Shown here: positions 23,989 to 34,288 of the stretch, piece after piece
How the letters are laid out: each line of letters opens with the position of its first letter
Position numbering within the stretch: position 1 is the first letter of the stretch
Source: Alphaproteobacteria bacterium
GTDB taxonomy: Bacteria; Pseudomonadota; Alphaproteobacteria; Micropepsales; Micropepsaceae
Assembly (NCBI GenBank): GCA_023259375.1
Contig: JAHFQC010000011.1
Span: 23,362 to 87,361 of the forward strand
Reading direction: 5' to 3'
DNA length: 64,000 nt
The notes under the pieces: model-generated
What the model was told of the DNA's origin: nothing
Databases searched by the model: none
Seen by the model: only the letters and a program-made list of their open reading frames with translations
Position numbers and translations under genes: made by a program

Positions 23989-24010
23989 TATTTCTACATA
24001 TATGGAAATA
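23989..24010. promoter_or_regulatory. ArsR operator candidate
   Basis: TATTTCTACATATATGGAAATA is an AT-rich imperfect palindrome (outer TATTTC/GAAATA) lying 19-40 bp upstream of the arsR start. ArsR-family repressors bind such AT-rich dyads overlapping the promoter, so this is the expected site of autoregulation. Confidence 0.65.
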
Positions 24011-24062
24011 TACGGGACGTCAAGGCATATCCCGGCCGCATATACGGGCCCCGGCAGAACGG

Positions 24063-24851
24063 TCAGAGCGACTGGCCGAGTAGGCGCTCCAGCTCCATGC
24101 GATAGTTGCGGCTGACGCGGGAGCGGGAGCCGTTCTTCAGCACCACCTCGAACTCGCCGTGCGAGATCGGCTCGAGCTGCACGATCGAGTCGATGTTGAC
24201 GATCGCGGAGCGGTGCACGCGCACGAAGCGCTGCGGATCGAGCTTGTCGGCGATTTCCTGCAAACCGGCGCGATAGAGCAGCTCCTTGCCGCCGACATGC
24301 AGGTTGACATACATGCCCGCCGCCTCGATCCAGTCAATGTCGGCAATGCGGACGAAGCGCGTTGTTCCGCCCGATTTCACCACCAACCGGTCCCAGCGCT
24401 CGTCGGGCACGCTCGATTTCGACGCCAACTCCAGGAGCTGACGGCCGAACGCGCGCAGGTCTTTGTCTTCGAGACGCGCCTTGACGCGGGCCAAGGCGGT
24501 TTCGAAACGTTCATCGCTGAACGGCTTCAGAAGATAATCGAGCGCATTGGCCTCGAAGGCACGGATGGCATGCTTGTCGTAGGCCGTGACGAAGATGGTG
24601 AGCGGCATGGCGTCGGCACCGATCGCCTCCACCACGTCGAAGCCGCTGAGGCCCGGCATCCGCACATCGAGAAAAACGAGATCGGGACGATCGTTCTTGA
24701 TCATCTCCACGGCCACGGAACCATTGGCGCATTCGTCAATTCCGCCGATCTGCGCATCGCGGCTCAACAAATCGTGCAGACGCTGGCGTGCCGGCGCTTC
24801 ATCGTCGACGACCAGGGCGCGAATTTCACGCAAGGGCTGCGGTCCGTTCAT
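24063..24851 (-). CDS. LytTR family response regulator
   Basis: 262 residues. The receiver domain is at 10-125: acidic pocket VVDDEAP, phospho-acceptor Asp in DLVFLDVRMPG, Thr in IFVTAYD, Lys in LLKPFS. The LytTR DNA-binding domain is at about 155-258: WDRLVVKSGGTTRFV, IDWIEAAGMYVNLHV, FVRVHRSAIVNIDSI. Such regulators bind directly repeated sites and act with a LytS/YehU-type kinase, here the gene immediately upstream, overlapping by 26 bp. The pair lies just downstream of a TonB receptor gene, which may be a target. Confidence 0.93.
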   Translation of the reverse strand: MNGPQPLREIRALVVDDEAPARQRLHDLLSRDAQIGGIDECANGSVAVEMIKNDRPDLVFLDVRMPGLSGFDVVEAIGADAMPLTIFVTAYDKHAIRAFEANALDYLLKPFSDERFETALARVKARLEDKDLRAFGRQLLELASKSSVPDERWDRLVVKSGGTTRFVRIADIDWIEAAGMYVNLHVGGKELLYRAGLQEIADKLDPQRFVRVHRSAIVNIDSIVQLEPISHGEFEVVLKNGSRSRVSRNYRMELERLLGQSL

Positions 24852-25926
24852 CCGTAACCTCCTCAGTCAAACGCAGTGGCAGGGAAACAACGACCTCGGT
24901 GCCGCCTCCCCGCCGCGGCCGCACCACGAGGCGGCCATCAGGATAGAGACCGGCGATGCGCTCGCGGGTCACCGACAAGCCGAGTCCGCTGCACTTGTCG
25001 AACTGCCAGCCGGGCGGCAGACCGACGCCGTCGTCGAGAACCCGGATCTCGACGAAATTGCCGCTGCGCTGCGCCTCGATCTCCAGCGAGCCGGCCGCCA
25101 TGCGCCCCGACAGTCCGTGGCGGATCGCGTTCTCGGCCAGCGGCTGCAGGAACAGCGACGGGACGGAGGCGAATTTCACTTCGGGGGCAATGCGCATTTC
25201 GACATTGAGCCGGTCGCCGAAACGCAGCTTCTGGATCGCCAGATAGTGATCCATGAACGCCAGCTCCTCCGACAGCGGCACTTCCTGCCGGTCCTTGCTT
25301 TCGAGCGACAAACGCAGCAGGTCGCCGAGATGCTCGAGCATCGCGCGCGCCAGTTTGGGATCGCGTCCGACCTGCGAGGAAATCGTGTTGAGCGCGTTGA
25401 ACAGAAAATGCGGATCGAGCTGCATCCTGAGCGCATTCATCCGCGCCTGCATGAACTGCCGCTCGAGCCGCTCCATTCTCAGTTCGCCGCGAAGATAGCG
25501 CTTGTAGTAGCGACGCGCCAAAAGCGCGCCGAGAATCCAGGCGTAGACCGTCCAGTCCCACACCAGCCATTCGAAGACGTTGAGCGGCCTGGTCCACAGA
25601 TTCCAGTCGTTGAAGCCGATGTAATAGGCCGCCGTGGACGCCACCACCACATAGAACACGGTGAGGAAGATTCCGAACAGGGCGTGCGCCGCCATGCGGC
25701 GGGACATCTGCTTGTCCGAAAACGGCAGCCGCTCGTCGAAAAGAATCGCAAACGGCGTCAACAGAGCCCAGAGCCAGAAATTGAAGAACTCCGGCAGCAG
25801 CGACTTGAGCGATGCTCCGCGCAGTAACATTGGCGTGCCGCAAACCAGCGCCACGCCGGAGAAAACGACGAGCAGCAGGACGATGCGGATAATCCACACG
25901 CGGATGGATGATTTCGGTGCTTGCAT
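24826..25926 (-). CDS. LytS/YehU-type sensor histidine kinase
   Basis: 366 residues. Residues 8-150 hold about four membrane helices (VWIIRIVLLLVVFSGVALV first). The His_kinase domain has QLDPHFLFNALNTISSQVG with the phospho-accepting His, and the ATPase domain has QPLAENAIRHGL, GVGLPPGW and GLGLSVTRERI. It autophosphorylates and passes phosphate to the LytTR regulator encoded next. No separate ligand-binding domain is visible, so it probably senses through the membrane part. The start at 25926 precedes the first helix; the frame stays open to 26139, and a GTG upstream is possible. Confidence 0.88.
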   Translation of the reverse strand: MQAPKSSIRVWIIRIVLLLVVFSGVALVCGTPMLLRGASLKSLLPEFFNFWLWALLTPFAILFDERLPFSDKQMSRRMAAHALFGIFLTVFYVVVASTAAYYIGFNDWNLWTRPLNVFEWLVWDWTVYAWILGALLARRYYKRYLRGELRMERLERQFMQARMNALRMQLDPHFLFNALNTISSQVGRDPKLARAMLEHLGDLLRLSLESKDRQEVPLSEELAFMDHYLAIQKLRFGDRLNVEMRIAPEVKFASVPSLFLQPLAENAIRHGLSGRMAAGSLEIEAQRSGNFVEIRVLDDGVGLPPGWQFDKCSGLGLSVTRERIAGLYPDGRLVVRPRRGGGTEVVVSLPLRLTEEVTDERTAALA

Positions 25927-26121
25927 GCTTGGTCGCGGCCTGAGCCCCCAGACGGCCCAGTCGTCCGCAGCGGCTTTTCGCACGCTCACACCGGTAAATG
26001 TTTTTTTTGAGACCGTGACTGTCACACGACGCCTCCGTTCCACACGACGCGGACGGCGTGCTGCGTGGTCATCTTCACAAAGCCGTGAGCATGGAACATG
26101 CGACACTGCGGCAATTCGTGG

Positions 26122-26153
26122 AAAAAAAGCCCCCGACAAAGCTGCCGGGGGCT
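26122..26153 (-). terminator. Intrinsic terminator of the TonB receptor gene
   Basis: On the minus strand, AGCCCCCGGCAG, a short loop, TGTCGGGGGCT and TTTTTTT follow the receptor stop by about 55 bp. The stem pairs AGCCCCCG with CGGGGGCT. Confidence 0.9.
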
Positions 26154-26207
26154 CAAGGCATCAACTGGGAGGGCCAACTCGCCAGTCGAATTGTGTTGTG
26201 CCGAACC

Positions 26208-29200
26208 TTAGAAGTTCGTGCGCAGAACCACGGCAAACTTGCGATCGGCCTCGATCCAGTTCACGCGCGGATGGTAATCGGCGTAGCCCTGATCGGTGTA
26301 GAAGACCTCACCCGTAATGTTAGTGAGCTGAACGCCGATCTTGTAGTGATCGTAGAGCGTGTAGAAGAGCGATCCATCGAGCTGGCCATAGGCCTCCAGC
26401 CACACCGGATCGCGCGGCTCGCCGGAGCTAGCCGACGACGACATGAACGACGAGCGCCAGTTCCACGCCAAGCGGAAGTCGATGTCGTACTTGGCGTACA
26501 ACAAGGCCAAGTTGTAGCTGTCCTTCGACAGGCCTTCCATCGGCAGATCCATGCGGTTGCCGCTGGCCACCGCGTCGGGCGCCGTGACGTTGGCCGAGTT
26601 GTTGTGGCCGCCCCAGTTGAAGATCTTGGTGTAGTTGGCCTGCAAGCCGAAGCCGCCCCAGAAGCCCGGCAGGAAATCGTAGAACTGCTGATAGGCGATT
26701 TCCCAACCGTCGACGCCGCCCTTCGTACCGTTGACATAGGTCGTGTAGTCGAACGCCATCGATTGGCCCGATGCGGGGTTGGTGATGACCTGCGACTGGG
26801 TCTGCGTATAGATGTAGTTGCTGATGCGCTTACCGAACGCCGACATCGTGATACTGCCGCTCGGCGAGAAGTACCATTCGAGGCTGGCGTCAAGATTGGT
26901 CGAGTGCATCGGATTAAGGTTGGCGTTTCCGCCGTAGCCTGACGGCGCATACTTGAACGCAAACGCCTGGCCGTACGTAGAGTCGCCAAAATTGAACGAC
27001 AGCGACGCATCGTTGTTGGTGTAGCCGAAGTCGGGCCGCAGCATCGACTCGGAATATCCCAGGCGGGCCTGCAATTTGTCCGACAGCATGGCGCGCAGAT
27101 TGAAGCTCGGCAGGATGTTGTCGTATTCGGTGGTCACCGGATCCGGCCGCAGCACGGCGTACGCCGCCTTGTCATACGTGCCCCAGAACTGCATCGCCGT
27201 ATGATAGTCGTTGCAGCTCGTCACAATCGAGCCGGGCTTGGTGGGATCCAACTGCTGACCAAGAGCATCATCGCAACCAGTGCCGCTCTTGTATTGCGTT
27301 TTGACATCGGGCGCCTGCGGCATCACCAGCTTGCCGTTCTGCACCGTATGCTTGGTGTGGACATAGCGAACGCCGATATTGCCGTCGATCGGGATGTTGA
27401 GGCCGAACGGGTTTTCACTGGCGAAATTGGCCTGGGCATAGCCGGCATAGGTGTCCATCGACTGCGGGCTGATGGTGTTGCCGGTCACGGCGTTGCCGAC
27501 CGTGGTGTTCTGGTAGGCCTTGATGCAGCTGACGGCTTCCGTCTTGCAGCCGACGTCATAGGTATAGCTCTGCCAGACACTCCAGCCGGGATTGATGGCT
27601 TTGGTGAGTACCGTGGAGTCGTAGGTATTCATCGTCACGATGGACGTGCTCGGAACCCACAGCGACGGCACCTTGTTGCCCATAACCCGCTGATAGCTGA
27701 ACAGCTCGGCATAGGAGTTCATTTTCTTGAACGAGTCCGGCGTCGCCCCCGAAGCGGGGATCACCGTGCCATCGGCCGCCGTATAACCGGAATTTCCCGG
27801 CCGCGGTGAGCCGTCCAGCATGTAACCCGGAGCGCCCCAGCTCATCGGATCGATCGACGACCAGTTGTAGCCGGTCTGGCGCGCGACCGACAGCTTCTCT
27901 TGCGCCCGGAAGCCGCCTTCCACGCTTTTGACGAAGCCGAGCAGTCCGTCACCGCCGAACTTATACTTCGCATCGATGCGGCTCGCGTAGGAGTGCGCGG
28001 CGTTGTACTCCATATGGTCCATGGCCGCGTACCAGAAATAGTTCGACGGCTTGGCAGCCTCGCCGTCGCCCGGGAAGGTGAATGTCGGGTTGTCCTGGTC
28101 GGCAACGTCGAGTTTCACCTTCATCGTCGGCAGATAGCCGGTGTACATCACATTGTTGAGGTACTGGCGGCTGCTCTCGACAAATTGGACGTCCGCCGTG
28201 ATTTCGAGATTGTCGTTCGGCGTCCATTTGGCGTTGAGGTTGAGATCGGATGTGCGGTTGTGGCCTGCGCCGCCGCGGGTATCGATCGAGCTGAGCGGCA
28301 TCTCGCCGCCAGTCCAATCGTGGCCGGAATTGTATGTCGAATTCGAGGCGACGAGGTCGGCATAGGTCGAGCCGACCGACATGTTCACATAATGCTCCAT
28401 GTCGGTGAAGTGGGCATACGTGTTCAAGCCCGACAGCGTGAACTCGAGCGTCTCGCTGGGCCGCCATTGCAGGACGACGTTGCTGGCAAGACGCTGCTGA
28501 CGGAAGTCCATCTGACGCCAGGCAAAGCCCTGAGGCGCCATCACATGGTCCTTGTTGGACGTGCAGGTGTCGTATTTGGCGCCGTCGGTGGCATGCGACC
28601 AGCCCGCCGACGTCCAGCAGTCGAATGCATTGATGTTGATGCCCGAAGTCCGGGTCAACTGGTCCTGCCAGTCGATCGAGCCGAGAATGCCGAACTCGCC
28701 GATGCCGGTGTTGAAGCGGTCGCTGATCAGGGCATTGCCCGACGGCAGCGCGCGATCGGACTTGTCGCCATAGGTATAATCACCCGACATGGCGAACTTG
28801 AACCCGTCCATGTCGAACGGCTTGCGGGTCTTGAGATCGATCGTGCCGCCGATGCCGCCTTCGATCATGCTGGCGGTCGGGCTCTTGTAGACGTCCACAC
28901 TCGAGAGCAGATCGGCCGAAATATCGGCGAAGCTCATGGTGCGGCCGTTGATGGCGGAGAATTCGTCGCGGCCGTTCATCGTGGTCTGCACCCACGACAT
29001 GCCGCGGATGAACACCGAATTGCCGGTCGATCCCATGCGCGTGAGATCGTTGGGTGCGTCGTTACGCTGGAGCGTGACGCCCGGCACGCGCTGCAGCGCT
29101 TCGGCGACGTTGCGGTCCGGCAGCGCGCCGATGTCTGTCGACGTGATCGAATCCACGACTTGGTTGGAATTCTGCTTGATCATCTGCGCCGATTCCAAGC

Positions 29201-29336
29201 TGGCGCGGATGCCCGACACCACGACGGTCTCGATGCCACCGCTTTCCTGCGCGACCGCCGGAAATACGACAGCGCTTACCGCAAACGACGAAACAGTGGC
29301 TAGCAAGAGCCTTCTAGCATTTTTCAATGTACTCAC
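26208..29336 (-). CDS. TonB-dependent outer-membrane receptor
   Basis: 1042 residues. A signal peptide (ARRLLLATVSSFAVSAVVFPAVAQ) is followed by a TonB box-like IETVVVSGIRASLESAQ and a plug domain (DIGALPDRNVAEALQRVPGV, TLQRNDAPND). A beta-barrel ends with the aromatic FAVVLRTNF. The long, Caulobacter-type sequence with GIRASLESAQMIKQNS matches receptors for oligosaccharides or plant-derived sugars, but the substrate is not certain. GTG 29336 has GGAGG seven bases upstream, better than a frame extension to 29378. It lies upstream of the LytS/LytT pair on the same strand, separated by a terminator. Confidence 0.93.
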   Translation of the reverse strand: MSTLKNARRLLLATVSSFAVSAVVFPAVAQESGGIETVVVSGIRASLESAQMIKQNSNQVVDSITSTDIGALPDRNVAEALQRVPGVTLQRNDAPNDLTRMGSTGNSVFIRGMSWVQTTMNGRDEFSAINGRTMSFADISADLLSSVDVYKSPTASMIEGGIGGTIDLKTRKPFDMDGFKFAMSGDYTYGDKSDRALPSGNALISDRFNTGIGEFGILGSIDWQDQLTRTSGININAFDCWTSAGWSHATDGAKYDTCTSNKDHVMAPQGFAWRQMDFRQQRLASNVVLQWRPSETLEFTLSGLNTYAHFTDMEHYVNMSVGSTYADLVASNSTYNSGHDWTGGEMPLSSIDTRGGAGHNRTSDLNLNAKWTPNDNLEITADVQFVESSRQYLNNVMYTGYLPTMKVKLDVADQDNPTFTFPGDGEAAKPSNYFWYAAMDHMEYNAAHSYASRIDAKYKFGGDGLLGFVKSVEGGFRAQEKLSVARQTGYNWSSIDPMSWGAPGYMLDGSPRPGNSGYTAADGTVIPASGATPDSFKKMNSYAELFSYQRVMGNKVPSLWVPSTSIVTMNTYDSTVLTKAINPGWSVWQSYTYDVGCKTEAVSCIKAYQNTTVGNAVTGNTISPQSMDTYAGYAQANFASENPFGLNIPIDGNIGVRYVHTKHTVQNGKLVMPQAPDVKTQYKSGTGCDDALGQQLDPTKPGSIVTSCNDYHTAMQFWGTYDKAAYAVLRPDPVTTEYDNILPSFNLRAMLSDKLQARLGYSESMLRPDFGYTNNDASLSFNFGDSTYGQAFAFKYAPSGYGGNANLNPMHSTNLDASLEWYFSPSGSITMSAFGKRISNYIYTQTQSQVITNPASGQSMAFDYTTYVNGTKGGVDGWEIAYQQFYDFLPGFWGGFGLQANYTKIFNWGGHNNSANVTAPDAVASGNRMDLPMEGLSKDSYNLALLYAKYDIDFRLAWNWRSSFMSSSASSGEPRDPVWLEAYGQLDGSLFYTLYDHYKIGVQLTNITGEVFYTDQGYADYHPRVNWIEADRKFAVVLRTNF

Positions 29337-29601
29337 GAGTTTCCCTCCCGGTTTCTCTGTCCAGCCGCCGGAATGCAATTCGACATCGCTGTCACGAAGC
29401 GACGTCCACTCCCCTCACACGTCGGACAGATTCCATCCTAGGTGGCGAAAACAGGGCCGGAAAAAAATGTGACGCGCAGGACAGTCCGGCAGACAACCCG
29501 GTCCGCCGCCGAGACGAACCGGTCGTGACGAGAACGGCATTCAGCCGATTTTCGTCATTTGTCATATAATCCGTACACGGATATCGTGCCGGAACGTGCC
29601 T

Positions 29602-32600
29602 CTATTTGCGGCGGGAATGCACCAAAAGGAACAGCGCCGGGATCACCGCGAGCGTCAGTATTGTCGATGACACCATTCCGCCGATCATCGGCACCGCGAT
29701 GCGCTGCATGATCTCCGAGCCGGTGCCACGCGACCACAAGATCGGCACCAGACCCGCCATGATTGCTGCCACCGTCATCATCTTGGGGCGTACGCGATCG
29801 ACCGCGCCGGTCATCACCGCGCGCATCAAATCGGACGTCGTCGGGCTCCGGTTCTCCGTCGCCGCTTTCGCCCGTTCCTCTTCCCAGGCGTGATTGAGAT
29901 AGATCAGCATCACCACGCCGGTTTCCGCCGCCACACCGGCCAGCGCGATGAATCCGACCGCCGCCGCGACCGACAGGTTGAAGCCCATCAGCCACATCAG
30001 CCAGAATCCGCCGACCAGCGCAAACGGCAGCGACAGCATCACGATCAGCGTATCCGAGATGCGGCGGAAGTTGAGCCATAACAGGAACAGGATCAGTCCC
30101 AGCGTCGCCGGAACCACGATGCGCAGCCGCTGGTTGGCGCGTTCCATGTATTCGAACTGGCCGCTCCAGCGCACGTAATAGCCCGGCGGGAAATGCACCC
30201 GCTCCGCCACCGCCCGCTTGGCATCATCGACGAAACCGCCGAGATCGCGATTGTGAAAATCGACATAGACGTAATTGACGAGCTGCCCATCTTCGGTGCG
30301 AACCATGGTCGGTCCGCGATCACGGCTGATCTTGGCGACTTCACCGAGCGGCACCGCGCCGCCGTCCGGCAGCGACACCAGCGTGTTGGCGGCGAGTTCT
30401 TCCGGCGTGGACCGTACATCGCGCGGATAACGCACCACCACGCCATAACGCTCGCGCCCTTCCACCGTGGTGGTGACCATTTCGGCGCCGACCGCGCCGG
30501 AAATCGTCGCCAGCACATCGTCGATGGAAAGCCCATAGCGCGCGATCTGATCGCGATCCGGCGCGATGTTGAGATAGTAGCCGCCGTTGATGCGTTCGGC
30601 ATACGCGGAGGTCGTGCCCGGCACCGCATGCACCGCCGCTTCGATTTCACGACCGAGACTTTCGATTTCGGCGAGGTCCTTGCCGTAGATCTTGATCCCG
30701 ACCGGCGTGCGGATGCCCGTCGACAGCATATCGGTGCGCGCCTTGATCGGCATGGTCCAGGCGTTCGAGATGCCGGGGAACTGCAGCGCCGCATCGAGCT
30801 GGGCAATCAGCTTGTCGGTGGTCACGCCCGCGGGCCATTGATCCTGCGGCTTGAGGTTGATCACCGTTTCGAACATTTCGACTGGCGCCGGATCGGTGGC
30901 GGTTTCCGCCCGCCCCGCTTTGCCCCACACCGACTCCACTTCAGGGAATGATTTGATGATACGGTCCTGGGTTTGCAGGATCTGCGCCGCCTTGGTGATC
31001 GAGAGGCCCGGCAGCGTCGACGGCATGTACAGCAGCGTGCCCTCGTTCAGCGTCGGCATGAATTCGCTGCCGGTGCGCAGCACAGGATAAATGCTGACCG
31101 CGAGCACCACCGCGGCCGCGCCGATCGTCGCCCAGGGACGCCGCAGCACCAGTGCGATCACCGGCCGATAGACGCGGATCAGGAACCGGTTGACCGGGTT
31201 CTTGGCTTCCGGCGCGATCTTGCCGCGGACGAAGACCGCCATCAGGGCCGGCACCAGCGTTACCGACAACAGCGCCGCCGCCGCCATGGCGAAGGATTTG
31301 GTGAAGGCGAGCGGATGGAACAGCCGCCCTTCCTGCTCTTCCAGCGCAAAGATCGGAATGAACGACACGGTGATGACCAGCAGACTGAAGAACAGCGCCG
31401 GACCGACTTCGATCGCCGCCGCGATCAGCACTTTCGTGCGCGGCTCATCGGGTGCGGCACGTTCCAATCGCTTGTGCGCGTTCTCGATCATCACGATCGC
31501 GGCATCAACCATGGCGCCGATGGCAATTGCGATGCCGCCGAGGCTCATGATGTTGGAACCGAGTCCCAGCGCATTCATCGCAATGAACGCGATCAGAATG
31601 CCGACCGGCAGGGTGAAAATCGCAACCAGGGCACTGCGCGCATGCATCAGGAACAGAAAGCACACCAGCGCGACGATGACGCTTTCCTCGAACAGCGTAC
31701 TTTTCAAGGTCGATATTGCGCGTTCGATCAATTGCGAGCGGTCGTAGACCGGGATCAGCGAAACACCCGCCGGAAGGCTGGCGGTGATTTCGGCGAGCCG
31801 CGCCTTCACGGCATGAATAACATTCAGCGCATTGGCGCCGTAGCGCTGCACCACGATGCCGGAGGCGACTTCGCCTTCGCCGTTCAATTCGGTCAGCCCG
31901 CGGCGTTCGTCGGGCACTTCTTCCATATGCGCAACGGCGGAAAGATAGACCGGCGTGCCGTCCTTCGCCTTCAAGGCGATGCGATCGAGATCGGCCTGCG
32001 ATTTGAGATAGCCGCGACCGCGGATCATGAATTCGGTTTCGGACAGTTCCAGCGTGCGGCCGCCGACATCGGCATTGGCCCCGGCGACGGCGGAACGGAT
32101 TTGCGCCAGCGTGATGCCATAGCTGCGCATCTTACTCGGATCGGCCACCACCGCATATTGCTTGACGAAGCCGCCGACGCTGGCGACTTCGGCGACGCCT
32201 TCGGTCTTGGCCAGCGCATAACGCAGATGCCAATCCTGCAGCGAGCGCAGCTGTGCGAGATCCTGCTTGTTGCCGGTCAGCGCGTATTCATAAACCCAGC
32301 CAACGCCGGTCGCGTCGGGCCCGAGGCTCGGCGTCACGCCTTGCGGCAGCTTTTGCGCCGCGCCGTTCAGGTATTCCAGCACGCGCGAGCGCGCCCAATA
32401 GATGTCAGTGCCTTCGTCGAAAATCACATAGATGAACGACACGCCGAAGAACGACACGCCGCGCACGGTCTTGGCCTTGGGCACGCTGAGCAGGGCCGAG
32501 GTCAGCGGAAACGTAACCTGATCCTCCACCACTTGCGGCGCCTGACCGGGATAATCGGCATAGACGATGACCTGCGTATCCGACAGATCGGGAATAGCGT

Positions 32601-32709
32601 CGAGCGGAATGCGGCTGACGGCCCACAGACCGGCGATCACGACGACAGCGGTGGCGACCAGCACGGCCGCCCAATGCTGCGCCGACCAGCGGATGATGCG
32701 CGCGATCAT
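29602..32709 (-). CDS. cusA: CusA/CzcA-type heavy-metal efflux RND transporter
   Basis: 1035 residues, the usual length of metal RND pumps. It opens with IIRWSAQHWAAVLVATAVVV and IPLDAIPDLSDTQVIVYADY, a signature of the heavy-metal RND subfamily. The porter domains (YPGQAPQVVEDQVTFPLTSA) and twelve membrane helices are present; LGGIAIAIGAMVDAAIVMIE includes the helix-4 acidic residue of the proton relay. CusA-type pumps export Cu(I)/Ag(I) through a tripartite complex. Its start overlaps cusB's stop by four bases. No outer-membrane factor (CusC) is nearby, so a shared one must serve. The periplasmic methionines for Cu cannot be placed by eye, so the metal is unconfirmed. Confidence 0.93.
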   Translation of the reverse strand: MIARIIRWSAQHWAAVLVATAVVVIAGLWAVSRIPLDAIPDLSDTQVIVYADYPGQAPQVVEDQVTFPLTSALLSVPKAKTVRGVSFFGVSFIYVIFDEGTDIYWARSRVLEYLNGAAQKLPQGVTPSLGPDATGVGWVYEYALTGNKQDLAQLRSLQDWHLRYALAKTEGVAEVASVGGFVKQYAVVADPSKMRSYGITLAQIRSAVAGANADVGGRTLELSETEFMIRGRGYLKSQADLDRIALKAKDGTPVYLSAVAHMEEVPDERRGLTELNGEGEVASGIVVQRYGANALNVIHAVKARLAEITASLPAGVSLIPVYDRSQLIERAISTLKSTLFEESVIVALVCFLFLMHARSALVAIFTLPVGILIAFIAMNALGLGSNIMSLGGIAIAIGAMVDAAIVMIENAHKRLERAAPDEPRTKVLIAAAIEVGPALFFSLLVITVSFIPIFALEEQEGRLFHPLAFTKSFAMAAAALLSVTLVPALMAVFVRGKIAPEAKNPVNRFLIRVYRPVIALVLRRPWATIGAAAVVLAVSIYPVLRTGSEFMPTLNEGTLLYMPSTLPGLSITKAAQILQTQDRIIKSFPEVESVWGKAGRAETATDPAPVEMFETVINLKPQDQWPAGVTTDKLIAQLDAALQFPGISNAWTMPIKARTDMLSTGIRTPVGIKIYGKDLAEIESLGREIEAAVHAVPGTTSAYAERINGGYYLNIAPDRDQIARYGLSIDDVLATISGAVGAEMVTTTVEGRERYGVVVRYPRDVRSTPEELAANTLVSLPDGGAVPLGEVAKISRDRGPTMVRTEDGQLVNYVYVDFHNRDLGGFVDDAKRAVAERVHFPPGYYVRWSGQFEYMERANQRLRIVVPATLGLILFLLWLNFRRISDTLIVMLSLPFALVGGFWLMWLMGFNLSVAAAVGFIALAGVAAETGVVMLIYLNHAWEEERAKAATENRSPTTSDLMRAVMTGAVDRVRPKMMTVAAIMAGLVPILWSRGTGSEIMQRIAVPMIGGMVSSTILTLAVIPALFLLVHSRRK

Positions 32710-34232
32710 TTGCCGGCTCCGAAGGTTTGCAGCGCCGTTTGCAGATTGCTTTCGGAGTCGATCAGGAAATTGCCCGCCGTCACCACCTGCTCGCCTTCAG
32801 TAAGACCGGACTTCACTTCCACCGTGCTGCCGCCGCGGGCGCCGAGTTTCAATGTGCGCGGTTCGAACACGCCGCCGCCTTTGGCGACGAAGGCGATCTG
32901 GCGCGTGCCGTCATCGATCACAGCCGAGGCCGGAATGGTGAGTGCCGCCATTGCGGGCGCGGGCGCGGCGATGCGCACGTCGGCATATTGACCAAGCCGC
33001 AAGCGGCCATCTTTGTTGGCCACGGCGATACGCACCTTGGCGGTGCGGGTGGCCGGATCAAGCTGCGGATAAACAAACAGCACCTTGCCTTCGAACGACG
33101 CCGACGGCTCGTTGCGGAAGCTGACACTCGCGCTCTGTCCCGCGCGCGCTGCGGCGAGATCGCGCTCGGACACATCGGCAAGCACCCAGACGCGCGACAG
33201 ATCGGTGGTCTTGAACAGCGTATCGCCGGTCGCGAAATGCATGCCCTGCACCACTGGCTTTTCCATCACCGTGCCGCCGGCCGGCGCCACGAAGGTGACC
33301 GAGCGGGTCGGCACGCCGCTTTTCGCCATCGCATTGAGTTCGGATTGCGCCACCCCATATTGCCGCAGCAGATTGGCCGCGACCGCCGCATGGGCCGTGG
33401 CGCCGCTTTGCAACGAACCGATATAATCGGCTTCCTTGATCAACAGCTCCGGGCTTTCGATCCACACCCGCATCAGCGGCTGGCCGGGGCGCACCACGTC
33501 GCCGGTCTGCGAGACATAAAGCTTTTCGACGAAGCCGGTGAAGCGGGCGCTGAGGATCGCCTGCCGCGTTTCATCCGCCGCGACGGTGCCGGTGGCGCGA
33601 ATGGTGCTTGCGAGCGCCGACCGCGTGACCGGCGTCGTGCGCACACCGGCGCGCTGGATTTTCTCGGTCGTCAGACGCACCGCGCCGCGCACCTTCTGCA
33701 CCTCATCGGCATAGACCGGCACATAAGCCATGCCCATCGCATCCGCCTTCGGCACCGGCGAAGTGTCGGCAAGACCCATCGGATTGCGATAGTAGAGAAT
33801 CTTGCGGCCCTTCCCGGCAGTGGTGGCGGGAGGCGGCGATGCCGCCTCCGCGCTCTTCCTGGTCGCCGTGACGACGACCGATCCCGTCACCGGCTTGCCG
33901 ACGACGGTGCCTTTGAGGATCACCGCCCAGCGTCCCGGGGCGTAGAGATTGGTCTGGACCGTCACCACGCCCGACGCCTCGCTTTTCACGATCTTGGCAT
34001 CGGCCGTCATGTCGGCCATGGCATCGGGACTCATGTCGACGCGCACCGACGCACCGGTGACCGTCTGTGCGACCGGTTTGCCGCTACCGTCCACCAATTG
34101 CAGGCGGATGGTACGGGTTGTGTTGAAGGAAACCGACGAATCGAGAGCCTTGAAGCCCAACCCCGATCCGGCGAAGGCCGAAATAGCAAGCGCCGCCACG
34201 ACGGCGAACGCAGCACCCAGTAAGCGTTTCAT
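32706..34232 (-). CDS. cusB: CusB-type membrane fusion protein with FixH-like N-terminus
   Basis: 508 residues: signal/anchor 1-25, then a YtkA/FixH-like beta domain (about 30-130: TTRTIRLQLVDGSGKPVAQ). Next comes the short CusB metal-binding segment (KILYYRNPMGLADTSPVPKA, DAMGMAYVPVY; about 148-178), then the adaptor hairpin and barrel (TEKIQRAGVRTTPVTRSAL, LMRVWIESPELLIKEADYI). It links the RND pump to the outer membrane and is thought to hand over metal ions. The FixH-like front is an addition to the usual CusB layout; the neighbouring 133 aa protein is a free copy of that domain. It overlaps cusA by four bases. Confidence 0.9.
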   Translation of the reverse strand: MKRLLGAAFAVVAALAISAFAGSGLGFKALDSSVSFNTTRTIRLQLVDGSGKPVAQTVTGASVRVDMSPDAMADMTADAKIVKSEASGVVTVQTNLYAPGRWAVILKGTVVGKPVTGSVVVTATRKSAEAASPPPATTAGKGRKILYYRNPMGLADTSPVPKADAMGMAYVPVYADEVQKVRGAVRLTTEKIQRAGVRTTPVTRSALASTIRATGTVAADETRQAILSARFTGFVEKLYVSQTGDVVRPGQPLMRVWIESPELLIKEADYIGSLQSGATAHAAVAANLLRQYGVAQSELNAMAKSGVPTRSVTFVAPAGGTVMEKPVVQGMHFATGDTLFKTTDLSRVWVLADVSERDLAAARAGQSASVSFRNEPSASFEGKVLFVYPQLDPATRTAKVRIAVANKDGRLRLGQYADVRIAAPAPAMAALTIPASAVIDDGTRQIAFVAKGGGVFEPRTLKLGARGGSTVEVKSGLTEGEQVVTAGNFLIDSESNLQTALQTFGAGK

Positions 34233-34288
34233 AGCAATTTTCCCGCTAGCGAACCGGAGCCGGTTGCCCGGCCCCAGTCGAGTTCCAA

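Noticed and set aside
30973..32991. 672-codon + strand frame opposite cusA
   Set aside because: Antisense of a conserved RND gene, with low-complexity charged composition and no domain.
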